Positions 1 through 8,689 of a stretch of 54,332 bases of DNA are shown in pieces. Origin of the DNA: Candidatus Saccharicenans sp. (GTDB lineage Bacteria; Acidobacteriota; Aminicenantia; Aminicenantales; Saccharicenantaceae); assembly GCA_030018265.1 (NCBI GenBank), contig JASEFX010000001.1:117532-171863 (forward strand). The letters run 5' to 3'. The translations under genes and the position numbers were made by a program. The number at the start of each line of letters is the position of its first letter. Position 1 is the first letter of the stretch. A model generated the notes under the pieces. The model ran no database searches, was not told where the DNA came from, and saw only the letters and a program-made list of their open reading frames with translations.

Positions 1-1922
1 TCCACCACCAGCGCCGGCCCGGGAATTCTGTTTCCGGCCAGGAGGCGGGAGCGGTCAAAAACTGCCGCCAGATACCGGGTTCGTCCGTAATACAACTGCT
101 GTTTCTTCACCTTAGCTTCAGGCGGCAGGTGACGGCTGCTCTCAGCCACCGGTGGTTTAATCTCCGGGCTCCTGATTATAGCTCTCAATCTCAGGTTCAC
201 TATTTCCACCGGGCGGTGCGGATGGTGGTAAGAAAACAACCGGCGATGCTGGCGATGAAAATCTTCAAGATATTTCAATTTAGCCAGGGAATCTGCCCGG
301 CAGGGAACCGTCAGTTCGTGCGATTGTCCCAGGTATCTCAGGTCAAGCTGCCTTTCTATGAGCATCTCATCAGGGTCAAAACCGTCTTCGGCCATTTCTT
401 CCCGGGCTCTGATGATCATCTCTCTGAATTCTTTTTCCAGCTCATCGGCTGCGGTCTTCTGAGCCAGTTTCAGGAAGGAACGCGAATAATCACGAACGGC
501 ATCCGCCAGCAGCAGGCCGAAGGCGGAAAGAACTCCGGACATCCGGGGGACGATCACCCGCGGAATCCGTAAATGTTCGGCGATTTCCACCGCATGCAGG
601 CCCCCGGCTCCTCCGAATGAAATCAGGGTGAATTGCCTCGGGTCATATCCTCTTTCGACAGAAATTACCCTGATGGCTTTTTCCATGCTGGCGTTGGCGA
701 TGGCCACCACTCCGAGAGCGGTTTCAACCAGGCTGCGTCCGATTTTTCTGGCCACAGTTTCGAGCGCTCTGCGGCTTTTTTCGGGATAAATTTTCATCCG
801 GCCGCCGAGAAAATAGTCGGGGTCGAGCCGCCCGAGGATGAGGTTGGCATCGGTCACCGCCGGAATGTCTCCCTGTCCGTAGCAGGCCGGACCGGGATTC
901 GCTCCGACGCTCTGCGGTCCGACTCTGAGCAGTCCACCAGAATCGACGAAGACTATCGAACCGCCTCCGGCTCCGACCGAGTGCACGTCCACCATCGGCA
1001 GGCGGATCGGATGCTCGCCGATAAGATTTTCGGTTGAAATTTTAATCCGGCCGTCGATGAGCGAGACATCAGTGGAGGTGCCGCCCATGTCAAAGCTGAT
1101 CACCCGGCGGAAGCCCGTCTGTCTGGCCAGGTGGTAGGCGCCAACCACTCCGCCCGTCGGCCCGGAAAGAATCGTCCTGATCGGTTCCCGGCGGGCTTTG
1201 CTGACGGTGATGTAACCTTCGTTGGACTGCATGATCTTCAATTCAGCTCCAGCCAGGTTTTCCTGAAGCCTTACGAGATAGCGGTCGATAACCGGAAGGA
1301 GATAGGCATTGATTATCGTGGTTGAGGCCCGTTCATACTCACGGTATTCCGGAAGAAGAGTGAACGAGGCAGAAACTCTGAATCCGGCCCGGGAGAGACT
1401 TTCGGCCACGATTTTTTCATGAACAGGGTTAGCATAGGAATGAAGCAGACATACTGCTACCGCTTCCACCTTTTCCTTCTTCAGGATTCTGATGATTCTA
1501 TCCACCTCTTCCATTCTCAGAGGTGTTTCCACCCGACCGCCGGCCAGGACCCTCTCCTCCAGACCGAAACACAGACGTGGAGAAAGCAGATAATCCCTTT
1601 TTTCTCCACTCAGGCTGTAGAGATTTTTGCGGGTCTGCCGACCGATAAAGACTATATCTTCGAAACCCCGGGTGGTGAGGAAAGCCAGTCGGGCGCCCTT
1701 TTTTTCCAGCAATGTGTTCGTTCCCACGGTCGTTCCGTGGATGACCAGGGTTCCTGGACCGAGATAGTCTTTTAGTCCCTCTATGATGGCCCGCGAGGGA
1801 TCATCCGGAGACGAGGGCAACTTCCGCACCTGAAGCTGACCGTCGCTGTGAATAACGAAATCGGTAAAGGTACCGCCGGAATCTACTCCTATCCTGAAAG
1901 CCTGCTTATTACCCTGGCCCAA
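1..1922 (-). CDS. hyuA: Hydantoinase/oxoprolinase subunit A family protein (3' end outside window)
   Basis: ATP-dependent ring-opening amidase of the HyuA/5-oxoprolinase family, which hydrolyses hydantoins, N-methylhydantoin or 5-oxoproline. The reading frame stays open from 1922 to the window edge. It shows the N-terminal phosphate-binding motif GVDSGGTFTDF, a second SFDMGGTSTDV motif near residue 280, then GAGGGS, matching the ASKHA-type ATPase fold of the family. About 640 residues are visible against about 690 usual, so only the last stretch is missing. I chose a TTG start at 1922 because AGGAG lies 8 bases upstream and the conserved VDSGGT motif follows directly; no ATG fits. The FmdB-like gene lies 79 bp upstream in the same direction. 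The exact substrate cannot be told. A subunit B gene would be expected further left. Confidence 0.9.
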   Translation of the reverse strand, partial: MGQGNKQAFRIGVDSGGTFTDFVIHSDGQLQVRKLPSSPDDPSRAIIEGLKDYLGPGTLVIHGTTVGTNTLLEKKGARLAFLTTRGFEDIVFIGRQTRKNLYSLSGEKRDYLLSPRLCFGLEERVLAGGRVETPLRMEEVDRIIRILKKEKVEAVAVCLLHSYANPVHEKIVAESLSRAGFRVSASFTLLPEYREYERASTTIINAYLLPVIDRYLVRLQENLAGAELKIMQSNEGYITVSKARREPIRTILSGPTGGVVGAYHLARQTGFRRVISFDMGGTSTDVSLIDGRIKISTENLIGEHPIRLPMVDVHSVGAGGGSIVFVDSGGLLRVGPQSVGANPGPACYGQGDIPAVTDANLILGRLDPDYFLGGRMKIYPEKSRRALETVARKIGRSLVETALGVVAIANASMEKAIRVISVERGYDPRQFTLISFGGAGGLHAVEIAEHLRIPRVIVPRMSGVLSAFGLLLADAVRDYSRSFLKLAQKTAADELEKEFREMIIRAREEMAEDGFDPDEMLIERQLDLRYLGQSHELTVPCRADSLAKLKYLEDFHRQHRRLFSYHHPHRPVEIVNLRLRAIIRSPEIKPPVAESSRHLPPEAKVKKQQLYYGRTRYLAAVFDRSRLLAGNRIPGPALVV

Positions 1923-2001
1923 ACTTAAACACTCCTTTCTGAAAACGATAGAATTAGTCAATAGATTTAACTGAGGCGGGGGAGAGCTGTCAAGCGGAGA
2001 T

Positions 2002-2220
2002 TTATTTGCAGGTGGAACAGCTTCGGCTCGAGCAGCTGGAGCAACTGCCTGAACTGTTTTTTATCCGGCTGCTGCCGCCGCCGATGCCAAAAGAGGATAT
2101 GAGCCTTTTTACCCGTTCGCTTGAACAGTAAGGACAGACAATTTTTTCCTGGCGGTTGAAGCTCACCAGAAGCTCAAATTTCTTCTGGCAATCTTCACAG
2201 AAAAACTCATACAGCGGCAT
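2002..2220 (-). CDS. FmdB-family zinc-ribbon protein
   Basis: Small 72-residue protein of the FmdB putative regulatory family. The N-terminal half carries the typical MPLYEFxCxxC knuckle followed by a second CPYC pair near residues 34-37, together forming one zinc ribbon. The tail is a low-complexity Ser/Gly/Cys stretch (SCSSCSSRSCS), also common in the family. The start has a strong GAGGAGG Shine-Dalgarno, and a -10 TATAAT sits at 2237-2242. The biochemical role of the family is unknown; the name comes from a gene near formamidase operons. It is possibly co-transcribed with the hydantoinase gene that follows it. Confidence 0.9.
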   Translation of the reverse strand: MPLYEFFCEDCQKKFELLVSFNRQEKIVCPYCSSERVKRLISSFGIGGGSSRIKNSSGSCSSCSSRSCSTCK

Positions 2221-2236
2221 TTTCCTCCTCTTTTAA

Positions 2237-2265
2237 ATTATACTACAGAGCTTCGAAAGATTGAA
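2237..2265 (-). promoter_or_regulatory. Predicted sigma-70 promoter for the FmdB-like gene
   Basis: On the minus strand, a perfect -10 TATAAT (2237-2242) is preceded by a 17 bp spacer and a weak -35 TTCAAT (2260-2265). The predicted start of transcription lies about 10 bases before the GAGGAGG ribosome site of the FmdB gene. This is seen by eye only. Confidence 0.45.
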
Positions 2266-2295
2266 TTGTTCCCGAACTTCTCCCGGGAGAGTATA

Positions 2296-2700
2296 TCACT
2301 TTACTGCGGGAGTAACCTCAGGACCTGCTTCGGCTATTACTTCGATCTCAATTCTGGCATCTTTTGGCAATCTGGCCACCTGAAAAGCCGCCCGGGCAGG
2401 GAAGGGTTCAGGAAAATACTGCGAATAGACCGCGTTCATCCTGGCAAAGTCGTTCATATCGGCCAGGTAGACCGTGGCTTTGACCACTGCCGCCATCGAA
2501 CTTCCAGCCGCTTCCAGAATCGCCTGAATGTTTTTCAACACCTGGTGGGTTTGCTCTTCGATGGTCTCGCCGGCAAACTCTCCGGTGGCCGGGTTTATCG
2601 GCAGCTGCCCGGAAACAAAAATAAAACCTCCCGCTTTGATAGCCTGAGAATAAGGACCGATGGCTTTCGGGGCTTTTTCCGTGCTGATAGCTTTTTTCAT
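2296..2700 (-). CDS. ridA: RidA family reactive intermediate deaminase
   Basis: RidA/YjgF/UK114 protein that hydrolyses reactive enamines and imines, such as 2-aminoacrylate released by PLP enzymes, to ketoacids plus ammonia. It acts as a trimer. Family hallmarks are visible: the opening [33 protein letters not shown], and a C-terminal [18 protein letters not shown] in which the Arg and Glu are the usual catalytic-site residues. Length is 134 residues, normal for the family. I used the ATG at 2700 because GGAGG lies 6 bases upstream. A second in-frame ATG at 2790, also with AGGAG, would add a hydrophobic signal-like leader (see findings). It may protect the nearby PLP-dependent and peptide-degrading metabolism, which is inference. 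Confidence 0.92.
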   Translation of the reverse strand: MKKAISTEKAPKAIGPYSQAIKAGGFIFVSGQLPINPATGEFAGETIEEQTHQVLKNIQAILEAAGSSMAAVVKATVYLADMNDFARMNAVYSQYFPEPFPARAAFQVARLPKDARIEIEVIAEAGPEVTPAVK

Positions 2701-2823
2701 CAGGTTCCTCCAATTTTTGCCGGCTGAAACCAGCCAGCCCGGGAGTATAGAGATGAGCAAAGGGAGAAGGAAAAAATTCCTTCTCTTCATTTCATCTCCT
2801 GCCTCTTAATTTTATCTTAAATT

Positions 2824-4275
2824 TTAACTCAATTTATCGAGCGCCTCCAGAAGCAGTTTCCAGAATCGCTCGACTGAAGGAATTTCGACCCTTTCGTCCG
2901 GAGAATGGGGGTATTTTATGGTCGGACCGAACGAAATCATGTCCATACCCGGGTATTTTTCCCCGATTATCCCGCATTCAAGACCTGCATGCACCGCCTT
3001 GACTTCGGGCTCTTTATGAAACAGATTTCGGTAAATGTCCACCATTTTTTTAAGGAGCTCGGAGTCAAGGTTCGGCGTCCAGGCCGGATAACCCTCGGGC
3101 TGGTTGACCTTAGCTCCAGCCAGCTGGCTGCAGGCCCTGATGACTATCCTGGTCGCTTCGAGCGCGGTGTACACCGAGCTCCGGCTGTTGCAGACAATCT
3201 TCGCCTGTTTCTGTTCAGTGTTGACGATCGCCAGGTTGCTTGAGGTTTCCACCAGTCCGGCAATCTGAGGATGCATGGAAATCACACCGTGAGGAAGCGC
3301 CAGGAGAAGCTGCAGCAGAGTATTCTGAGATTCGACCGTAAAAGGATAATCAGAAGAAGCCTGAGTCTTTATCTCCCAGGTTAATTCTGGTTCAGTCACC
3401 TTGAATTCAGATTTAATCGCCTCAAATTCTTTCTGGACGAATTTGCTGATAGACCGCCAGGCATTTCGGTCCGCGGCCACCACCGCCCAGGCTTCCCTCG
3501 GTATGGCGTTACGCTTGCTCCCGCCATTGAAGGAAATGAGTTCGATTTTGAATTTTTCGCCGGTTCTGAAAAGAACCCGGGCTAGAAGTTTTATGGCGTT
3601 ACCGCGGCCGAGGTGGATGTCAAGCCCGGAATGACCGCCTCTGAGACCTGAAATCTTGATCAGATAAGCGGAAGCCAGTTTTTTCTTCTTTCTTTCGAGA
3701 GGCATAATTATTTCTGAATCGGCTCCACCGGCGCAACCGATGGTGAAGGTGCCTTCCTCCTCGCTGTCAAGGTTCAGGAGCAGTTTTCCCTGAAGAAAGT
3801 TTTTACCGAGTTTGAAGGCTCCGGTAAGACCGGTTTCTTCGTCGACGGTGAACAGACATTCAAGCGGACCATGGGTCAGCGTCCGGTCTTCCAGAATCGT
3901 CAGACAGGCGGCCACACCTATTCCGTTATCTGCTCCGAGAGTCGTACCCCTGGCTTTTACCCAATCACCGTCAACATAAGCCTGAATCGGGTCGCGGGAA
4001 AAATCATGAGCCACATCAGAATTCTTCTCGCAGACCATATCCAGATGAGCCTGAAGCACCACCCCGGGTGCATTTTCTCTCCCGGGCGAAGCAGGTTTAC
4101 GCACGACCACATTGCCGACCTTATCCTGCACCGCCTCCAGTCCCCAGCTTCTGGCCAGGTTGACGATATGAGCGGCCAGAGCCTGTTCGTTTCCGGAGCC
4201 GTGAGGAATGGTCAGAATCCGGCTGAAATGTTCCCACAATTTTTCCGGTTTTAGCAAGGTTAATTCTTTGCTCAT
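2824..4275 (-). CDS. pepD: Aminoacyl-histidine dipeptidase (PepD, M20 family)
   Basis: Cytoplasmic zinc dipeptidase that cleaves Xaa-His (carnosine-like) and other dipeptides. The 483-residue length matches the PepD/M20C family. Di-zinc ligands are recognisable: the His/Asp motif QAHLDMVCEK, the bridging Asp in GADNGIG, the catalytic Glu pair in DEETGLTG, and a C-terminal His in KYPHSPDERV. The dimerisation (lid) domain lies between roughly residues 190 and 390. The ATG at 4275 has AAGGAGA 8 bases upstream. It diverges from the metal-import operon with only about 80 bp between starts, so both promoters share that gap. It fits a peptide-using lifestyle together with the M20, M28 and M1 peptidases elsewhere in the window. 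Confidence 0.94.
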   Translation of the reverse strand: MSKELTLLKPEKLWEHFSRILTIPHGSGNEQALAAHIVNLARSWGLEAVQDKVGNVVVRKPASPGRENAPGVVLQAHLDMVCEKNSDVAHDFSRDPIQAYVDGDWVKARGTTLGADNGIGVAACLTILEDRTLTHGPLECLFTVDEETGLTGAFKLGKNFLQGKLLLNLDSEEEGTFTIGCAGGADSEIIMPLERKKKKLASAYLIKISGLRGGHSGLDIHLGRGNAIKLLARVLFRTGEKFKIELISFNGGSKRNAIPREAWAVVAADRNAWRSISKFVQKEFEAIKSEFKVTEPELTWEIKTQASSDYPFTVESQNTLLQLLLALPHGVISMHPQIAGLVETSSNLAIVNTEQKQAKIVCNSRSSVYTALEATRIVIRACSQLAGAKVNQPEGYPAWTPNLDSELLKKMVDIYRNLFHKEPEVKAVHAGLECGIIGEKYPGMDMISFGPTIKYPHSPDERVEIPSVERFWKLLLEALDKLS

Positions 4276-4306
4276 AGATATTTCTCCTTCAGAAATTTAC
4301 TACTGT

Positions 4307-4317
4307 GTTATAATAAC
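4307..4317. promoter_or_regulatory. Extended -10 overlapped by an inverted repeat upstream of the metal importer
   Basis: The sequence GTTAT-A-ATAAC is a perfect 5-1-5 inverted repeat. It contains a consensus -10 TATAAT (4309-4314) preceded by TGT, which makes an extended -10 element on the plus strand. No good -35 is seen. A palindrome on the -10 box is where a metal-responsive repressor of the Fur/Zur or DtxR/MntR type would act, but the sequence is short and no regulator gene is nearby. Confidence 0.45.
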
Positions 4318-4357
4318 TAAAAAACCGGATAGGTTGCAAATAAAACAGGAGGCGAAA

Positions 4358-5284
4358 TTGACCGGAATGAACCCCGCTTTCCGCCGGCCGTTATCTTCGT
4401 TGATAAATCTAATTTTGATACTAACAGCGCTGCTCTTTCCTGCATCCGGCGCTGCCGCGAAGGAGAAACTGACGATAGTTACCACCATTCTTCCGTTGAG
4501 CGATCTGGCCAGGGAGATAGCTGATACCCGGGCCAGCGTGGTGCAGCTGATCCCTCCTTCGGCTGAAATTCATCATTTTCAGCTGACTCCGTCGGACGTT
4601 AAAGTTCTTCTGAAGGCGGACCTTCTTCTGGCGGTGGGTGGCGGGCTCGAACCCTGGCTGGAGAGACTGGAAAAGTCAGCCATTGACAGGGAAAAAACCA
4701 GAATCCTGAAATTTTTCGACCTGCTCGAGAATTCCGGTTATCCGGGTCTGAGAAAAGGGGACCCCCATATCTGGCTCGACCTTCAGGCTGATAAACTCCT
4801 GGTGGAGAAGATTGTAGCCGAGCTCTCCTCCCTGGATCCTGAAGGAATTTCTTTTTATCGGGCTAGAGGCGAGAAACTCGCGGAGAAGATTGCCGGCCTG
4901 GACCGGCGTTTCCGGGAAGAGCTGGCCAGCTGCCAGCAGCAAACGGTGGTGGTGGCCGGTCATGATGCCTTCGGGTATATGGCCGATAGATATAATCTCA
5001 GGATTATGAGCCTCAGCGGTCCCCATCCTGAAGCTCAGCCCGGCGCCAGGAAGCTGCAACAGATAATCAAATTCATCAGAGAACGTAAGATCCGGGTAAT
5101 TTTTTACGAAAGTTCACAGCCTCCGGTCTATGCTAAAACCATTGCCCGGGAAACCGGTGCCAGCCTGGTCGCACTGTCTGCCGGGGTTAACCTGACCTCC
5201 GCCCAGATGGCTGCGAAAAAAAATTTTCTCGAGCTTATGTCCGATAATCTTACAGCCCTGAAAGAGGCGCTCGATTGCCATTGA
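4358..5284 (+). CDS. znuA: Metal ABC transporter substrate-binding protein (ZnuA/TroA-like)
   Basis: Periplasmic cluster A-I solute-binding protein that delivers Zn2+ or Mn2+ to the ABC importer encoded just downstream. After a signal peptide (hydrophobic LINLILILTALLF, cleavage near ASGAAA) come the family metal ligands: His in EIHHFQLTPSD, His in DPHIWLD, His in AGHDAFGY and an acidic residue in FYESSQP. The long His-rich loop of true high-affinity ZnuA proteins is absent, so manganese is equally possible. The TTG start at 4358 is preferred because AGGAGG ends 5 bases before it; the ATG at 4367 lies 14 bases from that site. About 308 residues. It overlaps the ATPase gene by 10 bp. Confidence 0.9.
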   Translation: MTGMNPAFRRPLSSLINLILILTALLFPASGAAAKEKLTIVTTILPLSDLAREIADTRASVVQLIPPSAEIHHFQLTPSDVKVLLKADLLLAVGGGLEPWLERLEKSAIDREKTRILKFFDLLENSGYPGLRKGDPHIWLDLQADKLLVEKIVAELSSLDPEGISFYRARGEKLAEKIAGLDRRFREELASCQQQTVVVAGHDAFGYMADRYNLRIMSLSGPHPEAQPGARKLQQIIKFIRERKIRVIFYESSQPPVYAKTIARETGASLVALSAGVNLTSAQMAAKKNFLELMSDNLTALKEALDCH

Positions 5285-6045
5285 CCATGAATACAAAAAG
5301 AGAAGAAATTGTCCGGGTTGAAAACGTGAGTTTTTCTTACGACGGGCAGCCTGTTCTCCTGGACATAAATCTTTCGATCCACAGGCAGGATTTTCTGGCA
5401 CTCATCGGGCCAAACGGAGCCGGAAAAACGACTCTCATCAGAATAATGGTCGGACTGCTTAAACCACGCGCCGGCAGGGTTTTTCTTTTTAACCGGCCTG
5501 TCGAAGAATTCAACGACTGGCATAAGATAGGTTACATTCAACAGAAAGCCACCGATTTTGACCCTCTGCTCCCGGTAACCGTGGAGGAAATGATTGTCGC
5601 CAGTATACGCTCGATGACCGCCAGGAAAAAGCTGACAGCCAATCAGGTTAAAGAAAGGATGAAGGAAGTTCTAAAAATTGTCGGGCTGGAAAATTATGGC
5701 AAAAAAAAGATAAACAGCCTTTCGGGCGGACAGCAGCAGCGAGCGCTGATTGCCCGGGCTCTGGCCAGCGAACCGGAAATTCTTCTTCTGGACGAGCCGA
5801 CGAGTGGAGTTGATGCGCCATCGCAGGAAAATTTTTATGACCTCCTGGGAGAACTAAACCAGACAAAAAGCCTGACGATAGTCCTGGTCACTCACGATTA
5901 CGGCATCGTCAACCGGCATGTAAACCGGGTGGCCTGTTTGAATCAGAAACTGATCTACCATGGAGAGCACTCGGAGTTCTGCCAGTCGGGTATACTGGAG
6001 GAGTTTCTCCGGGACGGTCATCATCTGGTGTCTCACCGGCATTGA
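5275..6045 (+). CDS. znuC: Metal ABC transporter ATP-binding protein (ZnuC-like)
   Basis: Cytoplasmic ATPase of the zinc/manganese importer. All ABC signatures are visible: Walker A GPNGAGKTT, a Q-loop Gln in IGYIQQKA, signature LSGGQQQR, Walker B EILLLDEPTSGVD and the switch His in VTHDYG. The length of about 256 residues is typical. The TTG at 5275 has AGAGG 7 bases upstream and overlaps znuA by 10 bp. The ATG at 5287 is an alternative start that lacks a well-placed ribosome site. It is followed directly by the permease gene, consistent with one translationally coupled operon. Confidence 0.93.
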   Translation: MPLTMNTKREEIVRVENVSFSYDGQPVLLDINLSIHRQDFLALIGPNGAGKTTLIRIMVGLLKPRAGRVFLFNRPVEEFNDWHKIGYIQQKATDFDPLLPVTVEEMIVASIRSMTARKKLTANQVKERMKEVLKIVGLENYGKKKINSLSGGQQQRALIARALASEPEILLLDEPTSGVDAPSQENFYDLLGELNQTKSLTIVLVTHDYGIVNRHVNRVACLNQKLIYHGEHSEFCQSGILEEFLRDGHHLVSHRH

Positions 6046-6047
6046 AC

Positions 6048-6842
6048 ATGAGCGAAAATCTTATTTTCAGTCCTCTTTTTCTACGAGCGATGGCCGCTGG
6101 CGTTTTTCTGGCGCTGGCTTTTGGCCTGCTCGGCGTTTTCCTGGTGCTCAGAAGAGACGCGATGATCAGCCACGGCCTTTCTCATGTGGCCTTTGCCGGA
6201 GTGGCTCTTGGACTTCTCCTTAATCTTCTGCCGGTCGTTTTCTCGATTCTGGTGTGTCTTCTCGGTTCTGTGCTGATTTTAAAGCTAAAGGAGCAGACGA
6301 AACTTCCGGGAGATACCGCCATCGGAATTCTGAGCAGCGCCGGGATGGCCCTGGCAGTTCTGCTTATTTCAATCAAAAAGGATTTTGGCGCCGAATTGAT
6401 GTCGTATCTTTTCGGCGACATCCTGGCCATATCGAGCGAAGAGGTTTACATTTCAAGCGTCCTGGCCATAACGGTGGTGACGGCTGTAGCCTTCAATTTT
6501 CATCGGCTGCTTTTTATGACCTTCGACCGTGAATCCGCTCTGGTCTCAGGATTACCGGCAGGCCGGCTCGACCGCCTGCTGGTCATCATGACCTCGATCA
6601 CGATAGTTCTCGGGCTCAGAACAGTCGGTTTGCTTCTGGTGACCGGACTGACAGTCATACCGGCCGCCTCTGCGCTGCAGATTTCCCGGAATTTTCGCCA
6701 GACTTTGTTCCTGTCGTCATTGTTCAGCCTGATTTCGATACCCGGGGGAATAGTCCTGGCTTATTTGTTCAACCTTCCGGCCTCGGCCGCGATAATCTTT
6801 CTGTCGCTGTCGATATTTGGCCTGTGCGCTTTACTGAAATAG
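6048..6842 (+). CDS. znuB: Metal ABC transporter permease (ZnuB-like)
   Basis: Integral membrane permease of the ABC-3 family that forms the channel for the Zn/Mn importer. It has about eight hydrophobic segments, beginning with FLRAMAAGVFLALAFGLLGVF. Family-typical stretches include RRDAMISHGLSHVAFAG near the N-terminus and LRTVGLLLVTGLTVIPAASA near residue 190. About 264 residues. The ATG at 6048 lies just after the TGA of the ATPase gene (6043-6045); an in-frame TTG at 6042 would overlap it. No clear Shine-Dalgarno is seen, so translation probably depends on coupling. It is the last gene of the operon; the next gene is convergent. Confidence 0.92.
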   Translation: MSENLIFSPLFLRAMAAGVFLALAFGLLGVFLVLRRDAMISHGLSHVAFAGVALGLLLNLLPVVFSILVCLLGSVLILKLKEQTKLPGDTAIGILSSAGMALAVLLISIKKDFGAELMSYLFGDILAISSEEVYISSVLAITVVTAVAFNFHRLLFMTFDRESALVSGLPAGRLDRLLVIMTSITIVLGLRTVGLLLVTGLTVIPAASALQISRNFRQTLFLSSLFSLISIPGGIVLAYLFNLPASAAIIFLSLSIFGLCALLK

Positions 6843-7003
6843 TCTTCTTGAAGTTTCAAAATAAAAATTAAGCTTTGCTTCTCGATGGTTAGAGTCTTTT
6901 TTTTCAATTCCTCAGGACAGCAGAAACTTGTTCATCAATCATTCAGAAAAAGCATCGATAAACGTCATTCAACGAAAAATCGCGGTCAGAGTTTGTTTCT
7001 GGC

Positions 7004-8689
7004 TTAACTTTTACCCTGAGGATGCAGCACTTTTTCCATCATTTTTTCCAGTTTATCGGTCTGCTTCAAAAGTTTCTTCTTCAGCTGGTCAGCTCTGGCC
7101 AGAGTTTTTTTCCTGAAGGCTTCGTCTTTTATGTTCGGCAGGTTGATGCAGACGTTGTAATATGCTCCAAGTCCGCAGCTTCTGGCGGTCAGGCCAGCCA
7201 CTCCAGCATCGCTTACTGAATTTTTGTTACCGTGTTCGGCCGTTTCCGCCGCCAGTTCTGCCAGTTCCAGAGATTTTTCCAGCACGGAGAAAGGAACCAG
7301 CGTGGCTTCCTTATTTGCTTCTTCAATCGCCGCTTCTCTTTCTTTTGCCTGTTCTTCGGTGGCTCTTGGCATCCGGTAGGCATCCATAACCCGATTAAAA
7401 GCCCTGGTGTCCCGGTCCACTGCCTGGAGAAGTTCATCCTTCAATTTCTGAGCTCGGACCGCTACCTGTTTCATCCGATCAAACTCCTGTTCGTAACCCT
7501 TTTTCCCGACCGTCAGGTTGGCCACCATCGACGAAAGAGCCGCTGACAGGCTGCCGCAGAGCGCAGCCACACTTCCTCCGCCGGGAGCCGGTGAGTCCAT
7601 GGAAAGCTCGTCGGCAAATTCGTCAAGTTTCATCCTCACAAGAGATTTTTCGTCCGCCGCGAACTGGTATTCGATAATCTTTTTCGCCGGGTCGAAAGGA
7701 ACGATATCATTAAGGCCAAGAGACCTGATCGCTATTCTTACGAGTTCTTTTTCAGGCACACCCGGACTTTTGCCCTGTTTTTCCAGATAGTGACGACCGG
7801 CAATCAACAGGGCTTCGAGCGGCACCAGACCGACTATTTCGCTGCCGGTTACCCGAACTCCAAGCTTCTCCGCCAGACGACAGGCCTCGTCAAAAATCAC
7901 ATGCGGGGGAGTGATTTTATAATTGGTCAGGTTGATGGAAATCTGAGCAATTCCGTATTCGTCTATATACCAGCCGACAGCTTTAACCGCCTTGAATTTG
8001 CCCGGTATCCTCACCGGTTGACCGTTCTTATCGTAAACTATGTTACCGTTCTTATCTTTTTTCGGCCGGCCACTTTCTCTGAGGTAAGAGGCGATTTCCT
8101 GAGCTATTTTTCTGTCGCGGGTGTTGAGGTTTATGTTGTAAGCGATCAGAAATTCTCGCGCGCCGATGACCGTGGCTCCAGTTTTCGGGTTAAAAACCGC
8201 CGGTCCATAGTCCGGCTGCCATTCAGGATCCTTTAATTTTTCCGGAAGCCCTTCATACTCTCCGGCTCTGATGCTGGCCAGATTTTTTCTTTCCGGTTTT
8301 CTGGCGGCTTCCTCATAAAGATAAACCGGAATTCCGAGCTCCTCACCGACTCTTTTTCCGAGTTCATTGGCCAGCCGGACGCAATCCTCCATGGTAACAC
8401 CGGAAACTGGAACGAACGGGCAGACGTCGGTGGCACCGATACGCGGGTGGGCGCCCCGGTGCTGACTCATATCGATCAGTTCGGCTGCCTTTTTGATCGC
8501 TTTGAAAGCAGCTTCTTTAACCGCCTCGGGCGAACCGATGAAAGTAACCACCGTTCTGTTCGTGGCTTCTCCCGGGTCAACGTCCAGCAGTTTCACCCCG
8601 GGGGTCGATTCAATTTCCCGGACAATAGCCTGAATTTTTTCCCGGTCGCGTCCTTCGCTGAAATTCGGCACACATTCAACGATTTTCAT
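7004..8689 (-). CDS. ftcD: Bifunctional glutamate formimidoyltransferase / formimidoyl-THF cyclodeaminase
   Basis: A 561-residue fusion matching the animal-type FTCD (about 540 residues). Residues 1 to about 330 are the formimidoyltransferase, which moves the formimino group of N-formimino-L-glutamate (from histidine breakdown) to tetrahydrofolate; the catalytic His is His81 in QHRGAHPRIGATD. Residues about 350-555 are the cyclodeaminase, which releases ammonia and gives 5,10-methenyl-THF; it begins with the folate-site motif MDSPAPGGGSVAAL. Many bacteria encode these activities separately. The ATG at 8689 has AAAGGAG 8 bases upstream and overlaps the preceding M16 gene by 14 bp, implying one operon. 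The rest of the histidine pathway is not in the window. Confidence 0.95.
   Translation of the reverse strand: MKIVECVPNFSEGRDREKIQAIVREIESTPGVKLLDVDPGEATNRTVVTFIGSPEAVKEAAFKAIKKAAELIDMSQHRGAHPRIGATDVCPFVPVSGVTMEDCVRLANELGKRVGEELGIPVYLYEEAARKPERKNLASIRAGEYEGLPEKLKDPEWQPDYGPAVFNPKTGATVIGAREFLIAYNINLNTRDRKIAQEIASYLRESGRPKKDKNGNIVYDKNGQPVRIPGKFKAVKAVGWYIDEYGIAQISINLTNYKITPPHVIFDEACRLAEKLGVRVTGSEIVGLVPLEALLIAGRHYLEKQGKSPGVPEKELVRIAIRSLGLNDIVPFDPAKKIIEYQFAADEKSLVRMKLDEFADELSMDSPAPGGGSVAALCGSLSAALSSMVANLTVGKKGYEQEFDRMKQVAVRAQKLKDELLQAVDRDTRAFNRVMDAYRMPRATEEQAKEREAAIEEANKEATLVPFSVLEKSLELAELAAETAEHGNKNSVSDAGVAGLTARSCGLGAYYNVCINLPNIKDEAFRKKTLARADQLKKKLLKQTDKLEKMMEKVLHPQGKS

Noticed and set aside
129-1775. 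Four plus-strand frames at the left edge
   Set aside because: All are antisense to the hydantoinase gene, whose reading frame and motifs are continuous to the window edge.
6881-6904. Possible terminator: CTC...GAG followed by eight T after znuB
   Set aside because: The stem is only three base pairs, too weak to call although the T-run is clear.
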